A stretch of 64,000 bases of DNA, taken from the NCBI GenBank assembly GCA_902806575.1, contig CADCXD010000002.1, forward strand, positions 868,001-932,000. The letters run 5' to 3'. The position numbers were made by a program, and so were the translations under genes. This DNA is from Jackrogersella multiformis. Its lineage: Eukaryota; Ascomycota; Sordariomycetes; Xylariales; Hypoxylaceae. Shown one piece after another: positions 1-11,500 of the stretch. The notes below the pieces were generated by a model. That model saw only the letters and a program-made list of their open reading frames with translations, did no database searches and was not told the origin of the DNA. Position 1 is the stretch's first letter, and each line of letters opens with the position of its first letter.

Positions 1-2137
1 TGATGAGCGTCGGTTATTTTTTCCCCCTCTCGATACTTCCGACAGTATACCTTTAACGAACGAACCCTGTAAAACTATATAAGGACGACACAACAATGGT
101 CTGTGTTCAAGTCCCGGAGGTTTGTTGAAGATCGAACAAAGAAGAGACGGGAAGAGAATGGCAAGGTGGCTTGGGCGATCCTCAGCTAATAAATGCCATC
201 CTATGTAGTACTAGTATAAATGGACTAGTAGTATATCAAGGATGGACCTGATTGCTGCTAACGAGACTGTCTTGCAACCTGTCAACCAATCCCGAATCCG
301 CTTCCCGTTGGTGGGCGGAAGGCATACATACTACGTAACAGCCACCACTCACCACTCACCATTCACCATTCACTCTCAGCTTACATCGTATGTATGGTAC
401 TTACAGTACTCTGGTACGAACATCCTTGGTAAATCTTGCAGGCGGCGGGGCTGCTGCTTATCTCTCCAACTCTTGGTCCGTCAGCTAGTTTAGTCTAGGC
501 GCATATCGTTGACCGAAGGAATACATATTAGTAGCAATCGTCCGTGGGCGACGAACCCGCCCCCAGCCTAGAGGCTCTTGGCTCTCCCGGCCTTGTGTAT
601 TCCGGCCTAGTGTAGCTTTGTTCCCAGATTGTTATTAGGACCCCTGGATTGGTATGTTATGTACTTATGTAAGTGCAAGGAAACGTTGTTGGTGACAATT
701 GTCGCGTGCCCTCTGTCTGGTCTTTCTTCGGCGCCTCATCATAGCCACCTAACCAATACGTGCGTGAGGCCTGTATAATGTGTATATTCAGGAGAGGGTC
801 GTATGTGATCTGCCTCCCAATACTACGAGCGTCAGCACGCAGATCGCATGTGATGTTTCATTGTTAAGGCACCGGAAGCTAACAGCATCTTCGAGTCGAT
901 GGCGAATTGTCCAACGGTGGTTCCTGATTCCCTAGATTTCGCCGGACTCTTGGATTATCGTCATTTTGCAGGGGCCAGGACCGCCAGCCGCTCTCGACCA
1001 ACCAGCTAGCATACCGAAGGACGGGCGTTAGTACGAAGTCGTATGAAATCACGAATAATGGTAGTCTATGCTGTTCTATGGAGACCGAACGCTCACAACG
1101 GACTAGTTTGCAACGGCTCGAGATAATAAATAATAAGTAACACGGATGGGGAAGTCAAGGTCAGGGGAGATTTGGGGGGGGACCTCTGAAGGGGGATAAT
1201 CGGGAGCTTCTAGATCGGGAAATGGTCTGGGGCAAGTCATGGTTAGTACATGGTTAGTACATGGTTAGTACACGGTTAGTACCTAGGTACCCTAGGTAGG
1301 TACATGGTACAATTAATACATTACCTAAGGTAGGTATTTGGGAAATAAAAAACTTGATAGGCTCATAGGCTAACGCTTTCGTTCCCTTTCTTTACCCTTT
1401 CTTACCTAGGCCCTCGCGCCAAGGGGCTACTACGCTGCCAAGCCCCAAGAGGCCGAAATAAACGGCGCAGCACCTGGGCATCCACCCACACAGCTAATTG
1501 GACAAAATCTTTTAACATATCACAACCTTGGATCCCATTCCGACCAATCATCACCTTCCTTGATATCACTGCTGCTATGCAGTACAAAGCACGCCGCCGT
1601 GTCGATCAAGCAAGCAACGCTAACCGAGGGCTTCTAGATTGATTCCATTGCACAACCTAATCTAAACTAAACTAGGACAACCCTTCTTAATATCTTCCTA
1701 CTGTACCTATTAAGTGCCCTATTAAGTAGGAGGCAGATAGATAGTAGGCATAGATAGTAGGCGTCAGTCACCTGACAATCAGTAGTTACTAATGGGTCCC
1801 TCGAAGGAATGTTTTCTGCCTTGAGGCGGTGGCTTGTTTTCTTCTTGGCTGATATGCTACGATATGCTTGCTACCCTGGCTGCCTGGGTACCCTCATCGA
1901 CCGTATCACACACCAACGGTCAATCTCCTTCCCGTGAGATTTTGCAAAATCGCACCACCACTATCAAACCTGTTAACCAACGCGTATGTACAAGCTTTTA
2001 TTACAATGCGCTACCTAGGTACCTAAGAGCTTGTGCTCGACCGCGTCATCTACCTAGGCTAGGTACCTTATGTAGGTATCAGGGCCATCGTGCTCTCCGA
2101 TAGTCCTCGCGAGTCACGAAGTCGCCTCCCGTTAGTC
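1..2137. other. Gene-free stretch left of NUP192
   Basis: No convincing coding region is visible. The longest open stretches are under 90 codons and match no family I know. The stretch contains a tandem 11-mer at 1239-1282 and TACCTAGGTA-type words near 1283-1310 and 2015-2075. The right end would hold the NUP192 3' untranslated region. Confidence 0.6.
1239..1282. repeat. Tandem 11-bp repeat, four copies
   Basis: The unit ATGGTTAGTAC occurs at 1239-1249, 1250-1260 and 1261-1271, with a fourth copy at 1272-1282 that starts ACGG. It runs directly into a TACCTAGGTA-type cluster (CTAGGTACCCTAGGTAGGTAC). Confidence 0.9.
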
Positions 2138-5100
2138 TTAGTGGAACACCATCGGGGCCGGTCTTCTGTCCTCATGCAAATTTCCGCCCTCGAACTGTAG
2201 ATAGTGTAAAAGTCATTAGTAAATGGGTGTTCGGTATGGGCGTTGGGTAAAGAATATTCTAGGCTTACCTCTAGAAATCCGGTCGCAGTAATCACCACCA
2301 TGAACGCCTCCGCTAGCTCGCCAACGCGCTCCGAGAGCAACGCATCCGTCTTCCCGCCTCCAGCCCCAATTCCAGCTGAGCGTTTTAGGACGTGCATCAC
2401 CAACATTCGGTGCTCGGTCAAGAAGCGTCTGCCTTGCAGCACGTTATGTGACCCTCGACTAACAATCGCGGCCCCGATGACCCGGGCAACCTTGACCAGG
2501 AGAGCATAGTGTCTCCCCAGGGCCCTGCTATCCGACGAATCAACCTGCAATTCCGGATCCGCAGAAAACAACCCGGACTGTTCGATCGCCCGGAATAGGT
2601 TCGCATGCAGGACATTCTTGGCACCCTCGCGCGTCTGGCATAGCTGCAGCAGAAGGGCGAGCTTGGCGTCGAGATAATTTTGTTGATCCGAATCGCCTGG
2701 AAATATACCTGTTAGATTGCTGGTTCTCTCAACAATACGAACAGTGTGTGGGACTTACCTGTCTGACTAACAACCTCCCATTCTACCAACACGCCGCGCA
2801 GCGAGTCAACCAATATGCTGATGAAGTTCAGCCTGTTCAGCGACTCCACCACAAAATTATCATTCTCCTGCTTGCCCAGCTGGACCAAGGTTCCTAAGAG
2901 GATCAAAGCTGCTGATTGACATGCCGGATCCCCACCGAAGGCGTCGTCGCAAACAACATTTAGTAGTTTTTCACCGAACGTTTGTATCGTTTTAGCTGTC
3001 TTTCGGAGGCTTGAAGAAATCCCTTGTCCGTGATCGACGAGTCCCGTCAAGTGGCGATAGCAGATGCTGTAATAGACTGCGCGCAGTTCTTGATTGCCTG
3101 CCCATTTTGCGATAGCGCTTAGGCAGACCTGGAGGAGTTGGAAAAGTTTGTCGCTGATTAGATTCTCGACCGCTCGACTCTGCTTGTCTGTCGAGGTCAT
3201 CGTTTCGAAATCTAATTCGAACAGCAACACCTTGGCAAGTTTGGCTAGCTCTAAGGCTGCGCTAGGGTTATCCGAACCGTACATCTCGAGGCTGGGGAGC
3301 GTCGCCTGGAGCGTTTGTAGTATGAACGAGACTTTGTTTGTGCCTTTGAAGTCGTTGCAGTCCGCCATTACCATTAGAAGTCTCGTCCACGCTGCTAGAA
3401 CCTTGAGGCTGTACGATTTTACTTGCGTGAACCGGTTCAGGTACGTTAGGTATTGCAATAGAGTGCCTTGTTCAGTCTCTACGATCGCAGCATCTTGTTG
3501 CAGAATAAGTTGGCCGGGATTGGTAGCCTCTCCGTGTTTTAGAAGCAATATCTCGTGTACTTTGTTCAGGTTATACACTCGATTTAAGTCGTCGTCCTCT
3601 TCCAGACACGAACTTAGGTCAAGTTCCCCGATGATATTTAGCTCGGGTGGAGAAGCCGCGAACAAAGTCTCCTGAGGTAGAGAATCCTGAAACTCGAATA
3701 CCGAGGGTACTGTTATAACCTCTAACCCGTCGACTTTAATCTGGCCGCCGAGGGCGTCAAAAATCCTCCGCTTGAGAGCCGGCGAGTGGCCATGGGAGAC
3801 GCTACAAAGCTCACGGGTGACATAATCGAGTGCCATAGCCCTCATCGAAAGGTAATCGATGTAACCCCCAGCTGCTATGCTTGTAAGGAAGTCTGGCCCG
3901 GCAGCTTCAAGTCCCTCCCAAACAAAGTTTTGCTGAGCTACCAGGCCTTGTATCAGGATGTGAAAGAGGAAATCATTTTCTCGAAGTTCATTGAGGACGA
4001 TGCTAGCCGATAGCGGAGAACTCCAAAGGATTTTAAGAATTCTCATGACCTTATACCTCAATTTAATGAGCCACGTAGCCATGTGTCCCTCCTCGTTCTT
4101 CGACGGAACTTCTAAAATTACGGGCAATAGTGCATGGAATAGAGACGATCTTTGGTCGAATGGGCCATCAGGTTCGATCTCAAGTGAGTTGACCCCGCAA
4201 CGAAACCCGAGGAATAGATGGGCAATCGTAGGTCGATCTGGGCTCGCCTGCATGCAGGAGTAGAGGAAATCTAGGATATATAGTTTAATTTGGTAGTCCG
4301 GCGAGCGGTCTCGCATATGAGAATCTAACGGAGCGTTGAATTCGGCGATAAAGGATCCAGCTATGGTGGCTGCATCGTTGCGCTCTTCTAAAGCCATGAT
4401 GGCTTTGTTGCGATGGGCCTCTCTTGGAGATCCGGAGTGCCAGGCTGAAACTACCCGGGGCGATGCTGATATTTTCTCCAGTAGTTTCAAACTGGCTAAG
4501 GTCAGTTCTGGATGACCCATACCGCAGTAGCCACCAAGGTCTGACATCAACGCCATGCTAGTCATGAGGCCATCTTCTATTGATGTGAACGCTCCGTTCG
4601 ATACTGGTATATACGAGGATCGAGTTTGTGCTCGAGTCTGCGGCTTCACGATCGGCCGAATGAGATTAATGTAGGTAGCTTGAAGGTCCAGAGCTTTCGA
4701 GACAAGCTCGACCGCGCGTAGGACGCTAAGAATGAGAGGTGAATCTGGCGCCGCTTTACCAATGTCGGCTGGGTTTTGATGTATCGTGTCCAGAATGCCT
4801 TTCATGAACTTGCTGTCATACATCCACTCCATGACCCTAGAAAATGGGTGAAGAATGACATAGTTCTCGAGGCTTCCGCTTTTTATAGCAGAATCTACGT
4901 TGATATTGGTCTCGTTGCTGAAGATAATCAAATCCTCGTTGAAGTTGGAAACGCAGGTGAGTGCAAAGTCTAAGCAGCACAATCGCAACATTCTCTGCTG
5001 TATGACTTCCGAAACGTCCTGAGTCCGCATAGAGAACATGTGTCCTAGAGCGAAGTCGATATACGGCTCGATCCCAGGACGCATCCGAGTAGACGCGCCA

Positions 5101-7542
5101 AGATCTTCTGGATACGGTAGTACATCTCTCAAGGAACCAGATTCTTCTGCGAGACACGTCAAAGCGGCCAGGAATTGTATGAAGGCAGTGGCGTCGTCGA
5201 CGTGCGGGCTCATCTCCTGAAAGAGACCCTCCATATAAAAAGACGGAGGCTGGGAGTTTGAAGAGGAGACTTGGACTCTGCTCGATATAGGTGAAAAGAA
5301 GTGCCCGGCAAGGCACGATTCTAGACACTGCCACATAAGACTGTTTTGTTGGATATTTTTTCGGCTAAGGAGGGAGCTCAACGCTCTGAATGTGCATGCT
5401 CGGGTTCGAGGCGCAACGAAGCTGCTTATCACCTGGAAGAGTACGGCAACTAGGTGTGGCTGATCAAGCAGATACGTGCGTGCGGCCTCACTTTGAGCAG
5501 CAAGTTTGGCCATGAGTCTTAGATAAGATTCCAGCATTGCTGCAAATTCTGGTTCGGTCTCGACCGGTTCGGCATTGGCCTTTCCGGGTCTATGCATACT
5601 CGCCTGGGTGGTGACGGGCTTCTCTCTGGTCTTAGTAGCAAAATATTCCAACTCGTGGATGATGTGAGACCACGTGATGGTCAAAGGCTTTCGAATCTGA
5701 TGGCCTTCATCTAGAAGGAATTCGTGCGCAGCCGTCGCAGTACTGGAGTCTTCGGATAAAGATTGGAGCATCTCGCAAAATGCGGCCTGTACTGGCGTCG
5801 TTGCTCTCCGAGATGCCCACTGCAGAAACCCTGCTAGGTTATTCTCAGGATCACCCCAGAAGTCGTCGGCAGCTGCTGGTCGGCCTTCGAAAGAGTAGGC
5901 TATGATGAGAAGGAATCTCTCCAAGTCGTAATCCTGTTCCTGGGCTTGGCTAGCTTGACGTTGCTCGTCCTCCTCGATTTTCAGCCTTCGAAGCACGTCA
6001 GGCATGTTAGATATGAAGGCGTCTACAAACAACTCAAGTTTTGCCGCAAGGCGGAGCTGCAAGGGTTCGGAAAACGGGATAGTATCCGCGGGTAGTGTTG
6101 GAGTTCGTTTCCGAAGCCATTGGCGTAACGATTTTCGAGCGGCATCCTCCCACTCGGAAGCCCTGACATCAGCGATGACTGCCAGCATGAAATCAAAGGC
6201 GCCATCCTTCAATGCTTCAGTAAACTGCTTAGACCTTTGCTTGTCCTCTTCCCTGCCTGTTAGTTGACCCGATAAATGTCAGGCTAAGAAATTCGTACCT
6301 TCATCAATATCAATGCCGGGAAGACCTGAGCCGGCGGCATCATCCATGTACCAGCCGCTATATTCGGCACTCCACCAAGCTCTAACTGCCGCATTGAGAA
6401 ATGGCAAAGTTCGCATGTCTTCATCTGTCTGCTGGCAAACAATACCGTTTAACTTTCTCGCCTGTTCCACGCTTCCAGTACCCTCCGTTGACCCGAAAAT
6501 CGTGATATAAGTGCCGAGAACCGGTATGAGGTGTACTGATGAAGTCAGCTACGAGACACATTTATATCGAAAATTTGAGGCATTCCCATGAGGGATAAGG
6601 GGGGAGATAGAGAAGCCGAACTTACCAGTGCAGGAGTCATATCTAGTAGCTTGCTTCAGCACTCGAAGAAAATCGACAAAATCATCTTCAATCGCCACGT
6701 GCTTCTCGATTGCGTAGCAAAGAATGACGGAGAGAAGTTCATGCTGCTGGGTCAGGCTAACATAGGTAAGTTCTATAGTCTCCTGAAATTGAGCCTCGCC
6801 AACGCGACCCAGTACTGTAGCACTAGCGACCTGTTCAGAAAGATTTTGGAGCCAAATTCGTATGTCGCGCATCGTAGCCACACAATCGGGCACGAATCTT
6901 GGTTGTGACGGGGTATTTGTGATGCCGGGAAGGTTCTCTCGAAGGATATTCTCGCTGACATATGGACCAAGATTTCCAAGACCATCACCAGCCTCTTCAG
7001 AGAGCAGCTCGTCCTCGTCCCTTGCGAGCTCTAGAAGCAGCAGCATACAGTTAAGCAAGAAATTTCTCTGTTCATGGAACCGGATTATGGCGCATTCCTT
7101 CCTTGGCCGTCCCAGTGTCATCTCAGCATCTTCGGCAAGGAGGGTCAACTTGGCTGCTTCGATCTCGTCTAGATCTAAACTGTCGGCAACTTGCAAAACA
7201 AGCTCTTGGAAATCCTTGTTCAAAGAGTATTCTTCGTCGAAAATATTGATTTTCCCTGTAGTTGAATTGTTATTAGGACAAGAAAGTCGAGCCGTGTAGA
7301 AGTAGAAGTAGAATAGTAGGTAACAAACCCGACAATATAGCATCTCGGCTTTCTTTTCTCCTTCCAAGTTTTCCCAGTAATCCCTTGAACTGTCCGCTCA
7401 GTTCTTCCAGCAGAGGGTTTTGTGGAAGGGCTGCTAGTAAATTCCGGCCTTCAATTTGGCGATCAGATTTGAGCGTCTCGGCTATGGTGCTCAGATGTCT
7501 ATGTAAACCCCGGAGGGCTTCCAAACTACCGTCATCCGCCAT
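2138..7542 (-). CDS. NUP192: Nucleoporin Nup192 (Nup205 family), inner ring of the nuclear pore complex
   Basis: This is a large alpha-solenoid scaffold nucleoporin of the inner ring of the nuclear pore complex, where family members bind Nic96 and Nup53. Six exons were read on the minus strand: 7542-7329, 7255-6626, 6535-6299, 6256-2759, 2696-2269 and 2194-2138. They give 1,687 aa, close to the length of filamentous-fungal Nup192. Recognisable parts are the N-terminal block KINIFDEEYSLN...DLDEIEAAKL and the C-terminal block QQNYLDAKLALLLQLCQTREGAK. All five introns have GT..AG ends and keep frame; that at 6257-6298 is only 42 nt. The last exon adds about 18 residues ending APMVFH. The start at 7542 (MADDGS) is the first ATG in frame. 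The acceptor at 2697 has an in-frame alternative 12 nt earlier. The gene is divergent from TEL1. Confidence 0.93.
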
Positions 7543-8529
7543 GGTTCGTACTCTCGATTTCTATCGCATTGTCGCGTGTATCTTCGGAAAGAATGGGTTT
7601 GTGATACAAATTATATGTATCACTTATTGGTTAGGTAGTTTTCGGTTGTTATTTGCTGTATAAGCACTGGTGAGGATCTTGTTTCTGGCAAGAGGTAGAA
7701 GGGCGCGATCGCAGTCTTTAGAAATTCCACGAGAAAATGATGCAGTAATTAGATATTGAACGTGTTGAGCTAGTTGAGCTAAGGTGGCACCCTTGCCTTT
7801 CGCGGGTGTCCACTTTTATTATTTTACCGTTACCAGATGTACTGACTTCTACGCTAAAATGGGACTAGTGGATGCGCAGTACCTGAATACAAACATCCAC
7901 CTAGGCATTTTGCTTACCGTTAAGGAAGGCGGTAAGTTTCTGCCGGCAAATTAAGTCTTAGTCTAGGACTCTGTCAATAAACAACCTTGTTTAACTTATT
8001 AAGCTCAGCTCCAGTAGCAGCTTCACTGTTGCCTCAGATACCCTCCCTAATGCAACCTACAGCTGCCTACCTAGGTCAACTACGTACCTAAGGTATCACT
8101 CGACAAGAGAAAAAGGAATAAAAAGGTTAAGGAGGGCAAGCACGAACTGTCTACCTAGGTAGATTAGGTTCGGCTAGTATTTTCAACATTAACGATTTGC
8201 GATTTGCGATTTGCGATTTCGACTCTCTTCATACTCGCAACGTCTCTAGTAGTATGGATTTGGAAAGTTAACTAAATCTTAATGTTTTCTTACCAAATTT
8301 GCCCGTTGATATCTACCTAAACTATTGGTGAGCTTCGCACTCGCGGTTTAACCAACTGAACCAATTCATTCCTGTTCATCGAATAAGATGATATTACAAC
8401 CACAACCAGTATCCGGATGACATTAATATCGGTTTTGCTCCCACACGTCAACCAAGTATCGCCTTTGTTTGTTATAAACACCTAGGTACCTAGGTAGTTT
8501 ATGAGAAGAGATGAGACAAGGGGGACAAA
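7543..8529. promoter_or_regulatory. Divergent promoter region between NUP192 and TEL1
   Basis: This 987-bp spacer separates the two start codons, so it should hold both promoters. It contains no credible gene. It carries a heptamer repeat (8193-8219) and TACCTAGGTA-type words at about 8068-8165 and 8480-8502. I see no TATA box that I would assign with confidence. Confidence 0.6.
8193..8219. repeat. Tandem heptamer CGATTTG, nearly four copies
   Basis: CGATTTG is repeated at 8193, 8200 and 8207, with a six-base fourth copy at 8214-8219. It lies about 310 bp upstream of the TEL1 start, in the NUP192/TEL1 spacer. Confidence 0.9.
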
Positions 8530-11500
8530 ATGGCACCTCGACTGAGAGCGCGGCAAATTACTATGGATGGCGCTCGAAGTAAGTTGCATTCTCTAAGAAG
8601 ATAATAGCTGAGTAATGCTAAAGTGAGACAGTCGCCATCGAAAGCAATAATAGTACTACTCGTTCATCGGGGTTAGATGGTGAGATTATCAACACTTTTC
8701 ATATTCAAATGGCAATATAATAATATTGACGTCTACAGATCTGATCCATATATTCAAAGAGCAGTCGAAAGCTTCAAATTTGTAAGAACCTAGTTATTGA
8801 CGAAACTTGCCGAGTTCTTGATTGACGTTTTCTAGTTCGACTCTAGACGACAAGAACTACCATATAACCTTTGAGGCGCTCTTCAGGTGTGCTTTGGCTG
8901 AAAAACAAGCTTACTATGCCAATAAGAGCACCGCTGCTAGCAGACTTACCAAGTGCGCAGAAGCGCTACGTCTTGGTATTGAACTAGGGGCAGGAAAGGT
9001 AAAGCGGAAAACAGTCCTCGCTGTGATTGATCATATTACCGAGACTCTACCACATTCCGAGGACGACTTGGTCCCGCCGCTTGTTCAGGATTACATCAAA
9101 GCGCTATCTGCTCTCCTGAACCATGCTGCTAATGTTGAGCTTCTCGCTACGGGGAGTGGCGAGGGTTGGTTCACCTGCGTCGACTTCGCCGTTGATATTT
9201 TAACCTCATACCTAGCGGCTAACGATAAAGATTTGGCCCCTTCGCGGGCTTCACCGGCGCCTGGAACAGGCCAGACGGTATCTGTGGCATCGTCAATTTC
9301 TAGATCTATATCTACGTCACAACAGACCAGCCGAGTTTCGCGCAGTCATCTACCGGATCTTCTGCAGTGTCTTCTTTATCTCACATCTGCCCCGAACGCA
9401 CCCCTTTTGCAACGTTCAAAGGATATCTCGTCAGTTGTCATACAAATCCTCCAGCTCCGTGCCTTTGGAATCAGTCAGCTTCATCAACTAGCATTCGCCT
9501 TGATTAATAAGCTTTTTGTGGTGTCGCAGACCGACGATTCTGGCCATGCGAGCTCTTTAGCTATGGATTGCCTGCCGCTAGTAAGCCAATGGTGGCAGAC
9601 GAAGGCAGCGTCTGCACACGACGCACTTCTCAATGGCGTTCGTGTTGAAATGTTGAAACTGATACTCAATTTCCATCTCCAGCTTGAGTATCTAATCAAA
9701 CAGGGCGACAAACCCTCACTCATAGGGGATATTGAAAATCTAGCGGAATTATTCTGGAGTGAATATTCCAGACGAGAAGAACGTGCTCAGCTTCAACAAG
9801 ACGATTTGACCTATTCTTCTGCACCTCGCGGCAGCCTAAATTTTAAGGTGCAGTCGTTTGCTTTGCGGCCATTCAATGTCGACGGCGAGAAAAATTGGGC
9901 AGTTGTGCATGTTCTTGCTCTTCTCGAATCTCTGATGTGGAAAGGTTCTGAACAATCACACATAACTTCAGTTGATTATGAGCAGCCCCGGAAGAAGCAA
10001 CGGACGACTGTAGGCTTTAGTCGACTTCGCCAGAAATTACGCTCAGTCGATCAGTCTATACAGTATACTGCCCTTCAGATTATACCCTTCTTTGTCTCGG
10101 ATCTTACAGTCGATATCGATGAGATATCAGAACTTTTATCCTTTTTGATGACTCAAATCACCAGCAAGAAAAGTAAGGTATCTACGTGGGCTATGATTGC
10201 TTGCGCGAGGTTTGTTTTACATATATATCCATCGCGTTAATGTCCATATTCTAACCTTCCACTAGCTTAACTCCCCAAATCAGCGCCACTGATGATAACC
10301 TATGTGTTCTCTGGAAGCAAATATGGCAGATCGCAGTACGTGCTGTCAGCATGACTGCAAATTGCCGTGCTTCGAGCCTCCTACTCTATTCCATCATAAG
10401 TCATGAGCTAGTACCATATCGTGATATCGCCGACGACATCAACAGTATGGTCATGACTGCTGATGTTAATGGACCAGCTGTTGTGATGGATTCTTCTCTC
10501 GTACTAATGACAACCCTTCTCAACCTTCGAAACTTCCAGCTTCCGAGTGCTAGTTATGCAACCTGCAATCATGTAACTCGCTGGATGTTTTTCAGATGGG
10601 ATCCTGGTGAGTAAAGTTTAATACCTGAAATATATCTTAAATCTAATCATTACGGAACCATAGCCGATGCAGCCTTCATATCATCATATTCTAATCATGT
10701 TATACCACTGGATATTGTCAACCTGATGCGAGCAGCTTACGGCGATAAGAAATTAATGCTATCTCCACCATCTCAAACGATCTCAGGGCAAATTGGAGAG
10801 ACACTGTATATGCTCCAGAGCCGCGAGAATTTGATCAAATACCTACTTCTATTAGATCCCAACGTTTCTGAATCTTCTTTAGACACCAACCAACAAGTAC
10901 CCGTGATCGCAACCACACAACTTAGCGATACCTCGAATGTTCACAGCACGAAGAAACTTATAGCAGAACTTTTCTATCCCAAACTTGAGGAAATAAAAGT
11001 CTTATGTGAGTCATGGGATAAACAGAAAGACAAATCGGCTCAGATTACACCAGAGAGGCTCCACAGCGTCATATCCTCGTTGACTGTCGGTGCCTTTATT
11101 CTCCCTGAGATAATAGAGGTGAACTCAAGACAATCGCAGGAGATTCAGAATTCATGGTTCCTAATTCTTCAAACCGCCTTGGCTGGTGTCTCGAACACAT
11201 CTGAGAGTCAAGCTCTCTATGACTGCCTTCTTATGTCAGTTCGATCTTACATACCAACATTATCGAGTATCGAATTGAGCAAGTTGGGAAAAGAATGGAA
11301 GTTTCTTCACCAACTCCTCTGTGAGGTATCCAGCGCTTTTCGCAAAAGATCTAGAAAATGGGCATCTAATAACGATGACGATTTCATGGACATCGATGAC
11401 GAATTTGAATCTAAAGAAAGTCGATCTAATACATCGTCCAAATCAATCGAAATATCTCGTCATGAAGTCTCCATTGATCTACAGGCAGCAACTTTTTACT

